A DNA stretch of 60,669 nucleotides from Saprospiraceae bacterium (GCA_027488855.1 JAIYAV010000149.1:1-60669); one strand, 5' to 3'. Positions 1 through 7,937 are shown, counted from the stretch's first letter. The notes: generated by a model not told the origin, from the sequence alone. A program made the numbers and translations.

Positions 1-102
1 CATAAATTGCCTCGGGAGTTTTCGGGTTTTGAATTTTTTGTTTCGCAACCTAAAAGTAGTAGAAACTTGTAAACTCCCGACTTTTATCCGCTCGCCCCGA
101 TT
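1..102. other. Window edge, possible tail of an upstream gene
   Basis: The plus frame that begins at base 1 is open for 23 codons and stops at TAA 70-72. It could be the end of a gene cut by the window edge, but it is too short to identify. The same frame continues after the stop, without another stop, into the ORF that starts at 103. A short inverted repeat (CGGGAGTTT near 14 and AAACTCCCG near 71) may act as a transcription end. Nothing else is supported here. Confidence 0.25.
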
Positions 103-552
103 TTGTCATGCACTCATATTAATTGGGGCGAAAACCAAGTGTTACCAGGAAATAAATATTCTGATAGGATCATTGTCGAATTCTCCAAATCAAGACAACC
201 TAGCTTAACGGATGAAGAAGCAATAGTTTACTTTGAAACTGAATTGATTAGAAAAATCAAAACGGAGCAAGGTGAACTAATTCAACTTGCTACTCAGGTT
301 GCTCTATGCAATGGTTATGTAGAGAATCCTAACCTTAGTGCTAAAGAATCTCAATTGGTGGGGGGAAGCAGGCGAAAAATCTTCGAAGTAACTAAACATG
401 GCTACAAGCAATACCTCTCTCTCGACTTCGAAAACTGGCAATTTGAAGTATGTGATCACCGGGGAAAACACATTGGCGTGTGGAATTTTTCTGGCCGAAA
501 AACCAAAGAAGCAGACACTTCAGGGAAGCACGACTTGCGTTGTTTGAAATAA
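103..552 (+). CDS. Toxin-like ORF (colicin-E3/Rhs-tip-like C-terminus), no ATG
   Basis: The 149-residue open frame has no ATG codon anywhere. The only early start is TTG at 103, and an in-frame TAA lies at 70-72, so the gene may start non-canonically, be the displaced tip of a larger toxin, or be a remnant. The last ~55 residues resemble by eye the catalytic end of colicin-E3-type rRNA nucleases and Rhs-associated tips: a D-x2-N-x3-E stretch (LDFENWQFEV), then RGKHIG and a Lys-rich KTKEADTSGKHDL tail. Colicin E3 uses Asp, His, Glu and a second His; Asp, Glu and the His of KHIG align, while the first His is Asn here. The N-terminal half has no recognised domain and there is no signal peptide. 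No immunity gene is visible downstream. Coding status is moderate and the function is tentative. Confidence 0.4.
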   Translation: MSCTHINWGENQVLPGNKYSDRIIVEFSKSRQPSLTDEEAIVYFETELIRKIKTEQGELIQLATQVALCNGYVENPNLSAKESQLVGGSRRKIFEVTKHGYKQYLSLDFENWQFEVCDHRGKHIGVWNFSGRKTKEADTSGKHDLRCLK

Positions 553-642
553 GCGGTTTGAAGGTTTAACTACCAATAGCATTGGTGGTTTCGATCCATT
601 TTTTGGGTGTCATCACAAAACTGTTGAGCCCAGCTTGTTTTC

Positions 643-668
643 TAAACCCGTCGAATTCGACGGGTTTA
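643..668. repeat. Perfect 26-base palindrome
   Basis: TAAACCCGTCGAA is followed directly by its reverse complement, giving a perfect palindrome with no loop. It lies downstream of the toxin-like ORF and 26 bases before a separate terminator hairpin. It may be a transcription end for the plus-strand ORF, though no T-tract follows it, or a protein binding site. Confidence 0.5.
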
Positions 669-693
669 AAATCAGGATTGTATAATTGCTCCC

Positions 694-732
694 AAAAAAG
701 CTGATTCGGTTTATGCCGAATCAGCTTTTTTT
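694..732. terminator. Bidirectional intrinsic terminator
   Basis: A 16-base perfect stem (AAAAAAGCTGATTCGG with its complement) closes a six-base loop. A-rich and T-rich flanks let it work on both strands. It lies 23 bases past the stop of the minus-strand dipeptidyl-peptidase and also ends plus-strand transcription from the toxin-like ORF. Confidence 0.75.
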
Positions 733-754
733 TAACCAAAATAGTTTTAACCCC

Positions 755-2965
755 TTACGGCTTCACCACCCGATCCACGCCCCCCGGAGGGCAATTCTCC
801 TTCAAAAACTGCGTAAACAGCGTCGACAAATGCTTTGTCGTCCCCTCACCCTCATAAATCCCGTGCGAGCGATTCGGATACGCCATTAGCTGGAATAGCT
901 TGTTGTGTTTGACCAATTCATTGATCAAACGTTCGGCACCTTGGTAATGCACGTTGTCGTCGCCAGTGCCGTGGATGTAGAGCAATTTGCCCTTCAGGTT
1001 TTTGGCGTAGGTGATCGGTGAACCCTTCACAAAATCCTCCATGTTTTCCTGCGGCAGGCCCATGTAGCGCTCCTGGTAGATGTTGTCGTAGCAGAGTTGA
1101 TCCGGGACGGCGGCAATGGAAATACCGGTCTTATAAATTTCAGGGTGTTGGAACAACAGGTTCAGCGTCGCGCTGCCGCCGCCACTCCAGCCCCATACCG
1201 CTACGCGGGAGGTGTCGATGTAGTTCCATTTAAAAACCTCCTTGGCACCCATGGCCTGATCGTGGATGTTGATGAGGCCGATTTTGCGGTAAATCGATTT
1301 GCGCCATTCCCGGCCTTTGGGCGCGGGTGTACCCCGGTTGTCGAGCGAGATGTAGAAGTAGCCATCCTCCGACATGTTGCCCTGGTACATGTTGGCATTA
1401 CCCATGCCCCAGGAGTTTTTTACGGTTTGGCCAGCGGGTTCGGTATACACGTGGAACACCACCGGGTACTTTTTCTGCGGGTCAAAATTTTTGGGTTTCA
1501 CCATCCAGCCGTCCATCGTGACGCCATCCACCGTGGTGACCTGGAAAAACTCCACTTTGGGGCTCGTAGACTCTGGTTTGGGTGCATCGGGCTTGGCCTT
1601 GATGGGCTTACAATCGGGGAGCGAAACCCAGTCACTTTGCGGACGCGTATTCACATTGGAAAAACGCTGCTGCGCAAAACGGCCACTTGGCGCAAAACTA
1701 TACCCATAAGTCCCCTGCGTATTGGCAGGTGAAAGCCGCTCAGCTTTACCACTGCCGTCCAGATTGACTTTGTAGAGGTATTTTTCGGTGGCATTGTCTG
1801 GTGAGGCCAGGAAATAAATGGCCTTGTTTTTTTCATCAATCAAACCTGGATCAATCACATCGTAAGCACCGGCGGTGATGAGTTTTTCCTGTTTGCCATC
1901 CCGGCTAATGCGGTAATAATGCCGCCAGCCGTCTTTTTCGGTGAGCCACAAGAAGGCGGCTCCACCTTCAATCCAATCCCAGGCCTGATCGGCATCCAGT
2001 TGTACATCCACCCAGGCGGCGTCTTTTTCCTCCCAAATGGATTTGGCGGAGCCATTGGTGGTATTGCACAAGAAAATTTTGTTGACTTGCTGCTTGCGGT
2101 CCAGTTGCTGTAGGATGATCTCAGTGGAGTTGGCAGCCCAATCCATGCGGGGAATGTAGTGTTGCCGATTGTCGCCGGGTACATTCATCCAGCGGGTAGC
2201 ACCACCTTTTGCCGATACGATGCCGATCTTACAGGCCGAGGGTGTTTCACCCACTTTGGGGTATTCCACGGGCACGGTGAAGGAATAAATCGAATCGGTG
2301 TTGTTGATCATCAGGAAGTACTTCACGTTGCTGGCGTCGATTTGCCAGTAGGCGATGTTGTTGCCATCGGGGCTCCAGCGGAAGCCATCGCGGCAGCTAA
2401 ATTCTTCTTCGTAAGCCCAGTCAAAGGTGCCGTTGATGATCTTGTCGGTGCCGTCTTTGGTCAGCTGGGTGATCTTGTTGTCGGCCAGGGTTTGGACGTA
2501 CAGGTTGTGTTTGCTCACGAAGGCCACCTTGCTGCCATCGGGCGAAAACTTGGCAAACATCAGCGAAGAAACGGGCAGGTTAGCCCCTAGCTGGACAAGG
2601 CTCTTTTTGTCCAAATCCAGCACCCAATAATCGCCCCGGGTGTCAGTACGCCAAACCCGGACGGAGTTGGTGAAGATCAATACCTTGCGGTTGTCGGCGG
2701 AGGGGCGGATGGAACGCAGGCGCAGCGCCTCGGTTTTGCCCGCAGGGGTAAGCATGGCCGTAGTTGCGATCACGCTGCGGGTTTGTTCGGGGAGGGTGTA
2801 TTGTACAATTTCCCCTTTTTCGGGTGTCCAGTAGGCGTTGCCGTCTTTGGTCCATTGGTTTCCGCCACCTTGGGCGAAGAGGGTAATGCTGCTCAGGAGC
2901 AACAACAGCAGGAGCGATGCACTGCGCGGGTCAGCAGTAGCCATCCACAATTTGAATTTGTTCAT
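755..2965 (-). CDS. Secreted dipeptidyl-peptidase IV family serine peptidase (S9)
   Basis: Removes dipeptides from the N-terminus of peptides, probably in the periplasm or at the surface as part of peptide feeding. A Lys/Arg-containing N-terminus is followed by a Leu-rich segment (about residues 17-30) ending ALFAQ-like (SITLFAQ), a Sec signal. Residues ~95-450 form the DPP-IV eight-bladed propeller with the substrate-amine binding motif DWAYEEEF at ~182-189. Residues ~470-725 are the alpha/beta-hydrolase domain. The triad is visible as Ser594 (GWSGGG), Asp669 (GTGDDNVH) and His701 (RSHGI). The nucleophile elbow has Gly where classical DPP-IV has Tyr (GWSYGG). Full length at 736 aa. ATG start at 2965, no operon partner. 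Confidence 0.93.
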   Translation of the reverse strand: MNKFKLWMATADPRSASLLLLLLLSSITLFAQGGGNQWTKDGNAYWTPEKGEIVQYTLPEQTRSVIATTAMLTPAGKTEALRLRSIRPSADNRKVLIFTNSVRVWRTDTRGDYWVLDLDKKSLVQLGANLPVSSLMFAKFSPDGSKVAFVSKHNLYVQTLADNKITQLTKDGTDKIINGTFDWAYEEEFSCRDGFRWSPDGNNIAYWQIDASNVKYFLMINNTDSIYSFTVPVEYPKVGETPSACKIGIVSAKGGATRWMNVPGDNRQHYIPRMDWAANSTEIILQQLDRKQQVNKIFLCNTTNGSAKSIWEEKDAAWVDVQLDADQAWDWIEGGAAFLWLTEKDGWRHYYRISRDGKQEKLITAGAYDVIDPGLIDEKNKAIYFLASPDNATEKYLYKVNLDGSGKAERLSPANTQGTYGYSFAPSGRFAQQRFSNVNTRPQSDWVSLPDCKPIKAKPDAPKPESTSPKVEFFQVTTVDGVTMDGWMVKPKNFDPQKKYPVVFHVYTEPAGQTVKNSWGMGNANMYQGNMSEDGYFYISLDNRGTPAPKGREWRKSIYRKIGLINIHDQAMGAKEVFKWNYIDTSRVAVWGWSGGGSATLNLLFQHPEIYKTGISIAAVPDQLCYDNIYQERYMGLPQENMEDFVKGSPITYAKNLKGKLLYIHGTGDDNVHYQGAERLINELVKHNKLFQLMAYPNRSHGIYEGEGTTKHLSTLFTQFLKENCPPGGVDRVVKP

Positions 2966-3097
2966 ATGCCTGACAATTTTGGGAAAGTTAAAAGTAAAAA
3001 ATCGGGAATGAACATAAAAGGTTCCAAAAACTGCCAGTTGGATTCATTTGGTCGACGAAGGGCGAGCGGAATATAAGGCAGGAGTTGCCGTAGGCAC

Positions 3098-3127
3098 AAA
3101 AAAAGAGCATCCCCAAAGAGGATGCTC
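3098..3127 (-). terminator. Terminator-like hairpin on the minus strand
   Basis: GAGCATCC and GGATGCTC pair over a seven-base loop, and on the minus strand the stem is followed by seven T residues. It is oriented to stop transcription running towards the peptidase gene, about 130 bases before that gene's ATG. No coding gene on the minus strand ends here, so it is either an attenuator in a long peptidase leader or the end of a small RNA from about 3130-3330. Confidence 0.5.
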
Positions 3128-3233
3128 CAAGATTCCCTAAAATCACCCGAATTATTAATCAATAATAGCGATTAACTGCCACAAATAAAGCGGTTTTGGG
3201 ATGGCGGGCCGATGACATTTATCATGGAAACAC

Positions 3234-3249
3234 TTTGACTTTTGTCAAA
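3234..3249. promoter_or_regulatory. Fnr/Crp-family-like operator upstream of uspA
   Basis: TTTGAC-TTTT-GTCAAA is a perfect inverted repeat containing TTGAC-N4-GTCAA, the layout of Fnr/Dnr/FixK-class sites (TTGAY-N4-RTCAA). A partial second copy, TTGAT-N4-GTGAA, follows at about 3254. The site is ~130 bases before the universal stress gene start. Control by an oxygen- or nitric-oxide-responsive Crp/Fnr regulator is inference; no such regulator gene is in the window. Confidence 0.45.
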
Positions 3250-3378
3250 AAACTTGATTCAGGTGAAAAAGAAAACATTTTTGTAAAGTCACCTTTGGCC
3301 TCTGACATAACTCATTGTAGTCGGAGCAGATATTGAGCTTTTTTGCAGGAACTAAGTATCAGCTTACAATCTACGATC

Positions 3379-4230
3379 ATGAGCCAAGTAAAAAGAATAC
3401 TGTTCCCGACCGATTTTTCGCCCAGCGCCCAAAATGCATTCAAACACTGTTTGATCCTGGCCGATTATTATCAGGCGAAAATAGAAGTACTGCATGTGGT
3501 GTTTCCCGAATACGCCGCGATGGATGTCCCAGTGGTTTCGATGGCCACTACCCGTGAAAAAGTGGATGCGGCGGTATCCGTTATGCATTCCTTTGTGGAA
3601 TTGGGCCTATCCCAAACCCAAGCCTTGTATACCTTCCAATCCATTCCCAAGGTGGAGGAAAAAGTGGAAATAGGCATTGCCGTAGGTACCATCGTCAAAC
3701 TGGCAGAAGACCGCCACGCGGACCTGATCATGATGGGTACCAAGGGCTCGCACAATACCCTGGAAAAAGCCTTCGGCAGTGTTTCAACGGGTGTGATTGA
3801 GCAGGCCAAATGCCCGGTGATGCTCATCCCCGAGTTTGCCCAGTGGAAACCTACCCATATCGTGGCCTACGCCAGCGACTTATCGGAGTCCGATCCTTAC
3901 CATTTCTGGAAAGCTGCCGAATTGTTGACGCCTTTTCACCCTCTTTTGCATGTGATCAACATTCACAAAGGCAATGCACATGATCAGGTAGCCATTGATG
4001 AATTGAAAAAAATCTTCAGCGACAATACCCCAGCGGTACAAATTTCCTTTCACCAGGAAAAACACGACTCCATTGCCACGGGTCTGGAAGAGTTTGTTGA
4101 CAATTATGGCGTCGACTTGCTGGTGATGTATTCGCCTCATCGCTCCTGGGTCGAGCGTTGGTTTCACCACAGCCAAACCCGGGATGTCGCGTTTACGACG
4201 CGGATTCCGTTGCTAGTAATTAAGAGTTGA
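3379..4230 (+). CDS. Tandem universal stress protein (UspA family)
   Basis: Cytoplasmic stress protein of 283 aa with two Usp domains in one chain. Domain 1 (about 1-145) starts with the typical KRILFPTDFS strand and keeps the ATP-binding signature G-x2-G-x9-G-S (GTKGSHN...FGSVS near 115-135). Domain 2 (about 150-283) keeps the fold ends (HIVAYASDLS, RIPLLVIKS) but lacks the Gly-rich ATP motif, as is common in tandem Usp proteins. ATG 3379 is chosen because it puts the family's first strand at the N-terminus; a TTG at 3343 would add 12 unmatched residues. The stop TGA is the first part of a long inverted repeat. Usp proteins often respond to anoxia or starvation, which fits the Fnr-like site upstream. 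Confidence 0.9.
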   Translation: MSQVKRILFPTDFSPSAQNAFKHCLILADYYQAKIEVLHVVFPEYAAMDVPVVSMATTREKVDAAVSVMHSFVELGLSQTQALYTFQSIPKVEEKVEIGIAVGTIVKLAEDRHADLIMMGTKGSHNTLEKAFGSVSTGVIEQAKCPVMLIPEFAQWKPTHIVAYASDLSESDPYHFWKAAELLTPFHPLLHVINIHKGNAHDQVAIDELKKIFSDNTPAVQISFHQEKHDSIATGLEEFVDNYGVDLLVMYSPHRSWVERWFHHSQTRDVAFTTRIPLLVIKS

Positions 4231-4386
4231 AAAGTTGAGGGGTTGAGAAGTTGAGAAGTTGAGGCTACCGCAGCGATTTTGACGAGCCATTGGCACACTC
4301 ACACACTCACACCCAAACACACACCCATTCTTGCGGTAGCCTCAACTCCTCAACTCCTCAACCCTTCTCAACTTCTCAACTTTTCA
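4226..4386. repeat. Long inverted repeat with 8-base tandem-unit arms (IR-A)
   Basis: The left arm (4226-4271) is five units of GTTGARRA-type octamers followed by CTACCGCA. The right arm (4331-4386) is its imperfect complement. The 15 bases nearest the loop (GTTGAGGCTACCGCA) pair perfectly. The ~59-base loop is rich in CACACTCA-type simple repeats. The first unit supplies the TGA stop of the universal stress gene, and the right arm ends 15 bases before the deacetylase ATG. It may terminate transcription or form an RNA structure; the unit design recurs at 36.75 kb. Confidence 0.85.
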
Positions 4387-4401
4387 CTCTATCTTTAAGG
4401 C

Positions 4402-5364
4402 ATGAAACTACTGTACAACCGCATTTGCCAGCGCCACGATACGGGGATGCACCCGGAGAACAAAAAACGCCTGGAGGTATTTTCAGATATTCCAGAAACG
4501 GAGTTCCCGAACGGAGAGCAATACCTGGAACTGGTTCACGATCCTGCCTACATCCGTCAGGTGCGGGAAGCTGCGCATTTGGGGGTACATCTTGACCCCG
4601 ACACAGTCGTTTCGGAAGGTAGCTACACGGCTGCTTGCCATGCGGTGGGGGCGACTATTTTAGCCATGCAAAACCAGGATTTTGCCCTGGTGCGCCCACC
4701 GGGTCACCATGCTTATCGGGATCGGGCCAGCGGCTTTTGTTTGTTCAACAATGTAGCCATTGCCGCTCAATTGGCGGTCAACGAAGGCAAAAGAGTCCTG
4801 ATTTGTGACTTCGACGGCCACCTGGGCGATGGCACTTCAGCTATTTTTTACAATACGGATCAGGTCATGTATTGGTCGATGCACCAATACCCCGCTTTCC
4901 CTGGACATGGTTTTGTCAATGAATTGGGAGAAGAGAAAGGTTTGGGTTACACCCTAAATATGCCACTGCCGCCCGGCAGCGCCGACGATATTTTTATGGA
5001 TGCCTTCGGGCATTTTTTACCTTTGGCTGAGCAATTTCAGCCCGATGTAGTGGCCATTTCCGCAGGCTTCGACGCCCATCAATACGACTTGCTGCTCGAT
5101 TTAAAGGTGAGCACCAATACCTATTATCAAATCGGGCAATTGCTCCGGGAGCGTTTTTCACATATTTTTGCGGTGCTGGAGGGTGGGTACAACATCCCCG
5201 AATTGCAAAAATGTGTGTATGCATTCGAAGCAGGAGTAAATGGATTTTACATGCCCCCTCCTTGCGAGGAAGCGCGTACCACCTCGGGTATGCGCGTGTG
5301 GGAAACGTATGAAATGTACCTGCACGGCTCGTTAGGGAAGTTAAAAAAACACTGGAAGGTTTAA
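4402..5364 (+). CDS. Histone deacetylase-fold amidohydrolase
   Basis: Zinc amidohydrolase of the HDAC/AcuC/APAH superfamily (320 aa), which removes acyl groups from acetyl-lysine, acetylpolyamines or related amides; the substrate here is unknown. Visible family motifs in order: RPPGHHA (~94-100, catalytic His pair), GFCLFNNVA, DFDGHLGDGT (~136-145, zinc Asp and His), SAGFDAH (zinc Asp) and EGGY (catalytic Tyr). The usual DVHHGNGT has become DGHLGDGT: zinc ligands Asp and His are kept, while the second His and the Asn are changed. ATG at 4402, immediately after IR-A. mnmE follows 3 bases after the stop, so the two are probably co-transcribed. Confidence 0.9.
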   Translation: MKLLYNRICQRHDTGMHPENKKRLEVFSDIPETEFPNGEQYLELVHDPAYIRQVREAAHLGVHLDPDTVVSEGSYTAACHAVGATILAMQNQDFALVRPPGHHAYRDRASGFCLFNNVAIAAQLAVNEGKRVLICDFDGHLGDGTSAIFYNTDQVMYWSMHQYPAFPGHGFVNELGEEKGLGYTLNMPLPPGSADDIFMDAFGHFLPLAEQFQPDVVAISAGFDAHQYDLLLDLKVSTNTYYQIGQLLRERFSHIFAVLEGGYNIPELQKCVYAFEAGVNGFYMPPPCEEARTTSGMRVWETYEMYLHGSLGKLKKHWKV

Positions 5365-5367
5365 GCT

Positions 5368-6741
5368 ATGTCCGATACCATCATTGCCCTCGCCACTCCT
5401 CCCGGGGTAGGCGCCATTGGAGTCATCCGTTTATCTGGCCCAACTGCAATTCAGTTGGTGGACGCCGTATTTCATGGCAAAAAACTGAGTGAACAGGCTA
5501 GCCATACCATTCATTTTGGCACGATCCGGGACGAAAAAGACCAAATCCTGGACGAGGTCTTGGTATCCCTTTTCATTGGGCCACGCTCCTACACCGGAGA
5601 GCATGTAGTGGAAATCTCCTGTCATGGCTCCAATTACATCATCCAGGAATTGATTCGACTCTTCATTCGCAGGGGGGCCCGACTGGCACAACCAGGGGAG
5701 TTCACCATGCGGGCTTTTTTGAACGGTAGAATGGACTTGTCGCAAGCCGAGGCTGTCGCCGATTTGATTGCATCTAACTCCGCCGCTGCCCAACAGGTAG
5801 CCATCAAACAATTGCGCGGAGGCATTTCCAACGAAATCAAAAAACTGCGCCAGGAATTGATTGATTTTGCCAGTTTGATCGAACTCGAACTGGATTTTGG
5901 TGAAGAGGATGTAGAATTTGCCAACCGCGATCAACTGCGGGCTTTGGTGCAAAAACTCCTGCGCCTCATCCACAAACTCAGCGACTCCTTCCAATTGGGC
6001 AATGCCATCAAAGAGGGAGTGAATACCGTAATCGCCGGGCGACCCAATGCCGGAAAATCTACCTTGCTCAACGCCCTGCTCAATGAGGATCGGGCCATCG
6101 TCAGCGAAATAGCCGGGACCACCCGCGACACCATCGAGGAATCACTCAACATCCAGGGCATCCAGTTCCGCATCATCGATACAGCCGGTATCCGCGAAGC
6201 ATCGGATGCCATTGAGGCGATTGGGGTACAAAAAACGCTGGAAAAAGTGCGGCAGTCTGCGGTGTTGATCTACTTGTTTGATGTGATCAAAACCCAACCT
6301 GCTGAATTGGAAGCGGACCTGGCGCAGCTGCTGCATGACGAAACCCAACTGCTGGTGGTGGCCAATAAAATGGACCTCAATCCTTACACCGAATACAAGC
6401 ATTACGCCAATCCACACTTTACGGCGGAGCAATGGATCCCCATTTCTGCTTCCAATGAAATGAACATTGAATACCTCAAAGAACGCCTCTACCAAACGGT
6501 GGTGGGGCAGGAGGCCAACATGGATGGAGCTGTCGTGAGCAATGCCCGGCATTACGAGGCGCTTTTGCGGGCGCAGACTAGCCTGGAGGCGGTGATTCAG
6601 GGTTTGGACAATGCTGTAACCACGGATTTTGTGGCGATGGACATTCGGCACGCGCTGGCGTACCTGGGAGAGATCACGGGGGAGATTTCGACAGAGGATT
6701 TGTTGGATAATATTTTTTCGCGGTTTTGTATCGGGAAGTGA
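5368..6741 (+). CDS. mnmE: tRNA modification GTPase MnmE (TrmE)
   Basis: With MnmG it installs the (carboxymethyl)aminomethyl group on U34 of certain tRNAs. The N-terminal formyl-THF-binding domain (1-120, ALATPPGVGAIGVIRLSG) is followed by a helical domain. The G domain (~215-375) has G1 GRPNAGKST, the switch TTRDT, G3 DTAG and G4 NKMD. The chain ends in the diagnostic FSRFCIGK with the catalytic Cys. 457 aa is the normal length. Starts three bases after the deacetylase stop. No mnmG is in the window. Confidence 0.98.
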   Translation: MSDTIIALATPPGVGAIGVIRLSGPTAIQLVDAVFHGKKLSEQASHTIHFGTIRDEKDQILDEVLVSLFIGPRSYTGEHVVEISCHGSNYIIQELIRLFIRRGARLAQPGEFTMRAFLNGRMDLSQAEAVADLIASNSAAAQQVAIKQLRGGISNEIKKLRQELIDFASLIELELDFGEEDVEFANRDQLRALVQKLLRLIHKLSDSFQLGNAIKEGVNTVIAGRPNAGKSTLLNALLNEDRAIVSEIAGTTRDTIEESLNIQGIQFRIIDTAGIREASDAIEAIGVQKTLEKVRQSAVLIYLFDVIKTQPAELEADLAQLLHDETQLLVVANKMDLNPYTEYKHYANPHFTAEQWIPISASNEMNIEYLKERLYQTVVGQEANMDGAVVSNARHYEALLRAQTSLEAVIQGLDNAVTTDFVAMDIRHALAYLGEITGEISTEDLLDNIFSRFCIGK

Positions 6742-6780
6742 GCCATATACTTCCAAACAGCTCCGCCGTACCTAGCTCAG

Positions 6781-6884
6781 GTGTACCTTCAGTGCCTTAG
6801 GTTTCTTAGGTGGTGAAAAAGAAAAAAACCTGCGTAGCAGGGTATATTTCACCACCTAAGAAACCTAAGGCACTGAAGGTACAC
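6781..6884. repeat. Inverted repeat with 38-base perfect stem (IR-B), dispersed family
   Basis: Bases 6781-6818 pair perfectly with 6847-6884. The 28-base loop holds a poly-A stretch and an inner hairpin CCTGC-GTA-GCAGG. It lies between convergent mnmE and the SDR gene, so it can terminate both. The arm (containing CAGTGCCTTAGGTTTCTTAG) recurs at 51308-51425, making this a member of a dispersed repeat family. Confidence 0.92.
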
Positions 6885-6899
6885 TTAAGCTGATTAGTG

Positions 6900-7937
6900 C
6901 TAGCGCAAACTCTCCACCATGTCCACCATCGTCTCCTCCACCGGATGGTAACTCAAGCCCAACTCCTCAATGCTCCGCGACACATCAAACTGCGGCGCAT
7001 AGCCCAAATTCCCCCGCAAAAAGCGCCGACTAAACCCGACCCAGGGGCCAATCAGGTACAACAACCAATTGGACAATGGCCGTTTAGGGAGTTTAAAATT
7101 TTCATCAAAACGCGCACGCATTACGGCAGCTATATCTAAAATGCTCATGGTTTCGGCACAAATCAGGTAACGACCATTGGCCTCGGGCGTAAAGGCCGCC
7201 AACAGGTGCGCCTGCGCAGCATCCCGCACGTCGGCTACGCCAAAATACAATTGTGGTGCACCCAGGCGGAGCTCGCCATTCATCAGTTGGAGGATGGTGG
7301 ATACACTCACGTTGTCGCCTCGCCCGGATAAGGTAGGGCCAAATAGGAAGGTCGGATTGATACAGATCAGATCCCATTGCCGTTGTTGATTGGCGATGAT
7401 CCAGGCTTCTTTTTCGGCCAGGGTTTTGGAATAGCCGTAAGGGTCGTAATTCAGGTCAGAAATCAAATTCCAGTTGCGTTCATCAAAAGCCCCGCTGGGC
7501 TGATCCAGTATTTCACGGGCTTCTGCATACACCGCTACCGCACTGGAAGTCATGACCACCCGCTTGACTGAAGGGGTTTCGCCAGCTGAGTACAACACGT
7601 TTTTGGTACCCTCCAAAGCCGGATCAACCAATTGTCGCTGTGGGTCTTTAATTTTTCCAATCAAAAAAGGCGAAGCCGTATGGATGACAATTTCGCAGCC
7701 TCGCATCGGATTGTTGAAGTCGCCATGGCGCATCAGGTCTGCTTCATAAAACTCCAGGCGGCCAGGGCCAGCTGCGGCAATCCGTTTGAGATGGGCGATT
7801 TTGCGTTCATCCTGCCGATTCCGTACGGTGGTACGGACATAATAGCCCGCCTCCACGAGGTATTTGACGATCCAGGATGCCAAATAACCCGAGCCCCCGG
7901 TAATGAGGATCGGCAAGGTCTGATCAAATGACTGCAT
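6900..7937 (-). CDS. NAD(P)-dependent extended SDR (dihydroflavonol-4-reductase-like)
   Basis: Cytoplasmic oxidoreductase of the extended short-chain dehydrogenase family, 345 aa. The N-terminal Rossmann motif is GGSGYLA (~15-21). The catalytic Ser sits in VVMTSSAVA and the catalytic pair is Y-x3-K in YGYSKTLAEKEAW (~168-180). INPTFLFGP is the typical downstream segment of dihydroflavonol/4-hydroxy-reductase-like enzymes that reduce aldehydes or ketones. Exact substrate unknown. ATG at 7937 is preferred over the GTG two codons upstream. A TAATTTTG -7 box lies 30 bases upstream. Stands alone. Confidence 0.88.
   Translation of the reverse strand: MQSFDQTLPILITGGSGYLASWIVKYLVEAGYYVRTTVRNRQDERKIAHLKRIAAAGPGRLEFYEADLMRHGDFNNPMRGCEIVIHTASPFLIGKIKDPQRQLVDPALEGTKNVLYSAGETPSVKRVVMTSSAVAVYAEAREILDQPSGAFDERNWNLISDLNYDPYGYSKTLAEKEAWIIANQQRQWDLICINPTFLFGPTLSGRGDNVSVSTILQLMNGELRLGAPQLYFGVADVRDAAQAHLLAAFTPEANGRYLICAETMSILDIAAVMRARFDENFKLPKRPLSNWLLYLIGPWVGFSRRFLRGNLGYAPQFDVSRSIEELGLSYHPVEETMVDMVESLR

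Larger units (their letters stand above)
2966..3378. other. 413-base divergent intergenic region
   Basis: Lies between the minus-strand peptidase and the plus-strand universal stress gene. It holds a minus-strand terminator-like hairpin at 3098-3127 and an Fnr/Crp-like palindrome at 3234-3249, listed separately. A weak minus -7-like sequence TACTTTTA lies at 2989-2996. I see no convincing coding sequence; the open frames here have no recognisable content. Confidence 0.6.

Noticed and set aside
2962..3162. 66-codon minus frame upstream of the peptidase
   Set aside because: It contains the terminator hairpin and would overlap the peptidase start.
4226..4386. CRISPR array reading of the repeated octamers
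   Set aside because: Units are 8 bases with no spacers and are arranged as an inverted repeat; no cas genes.
5431..5994. 187-codon minus-strand frame inside mnmE
   Set aside because: Shadow of mnmE: no homology-like motifs, and mnmE is unmistakable on the other strand.
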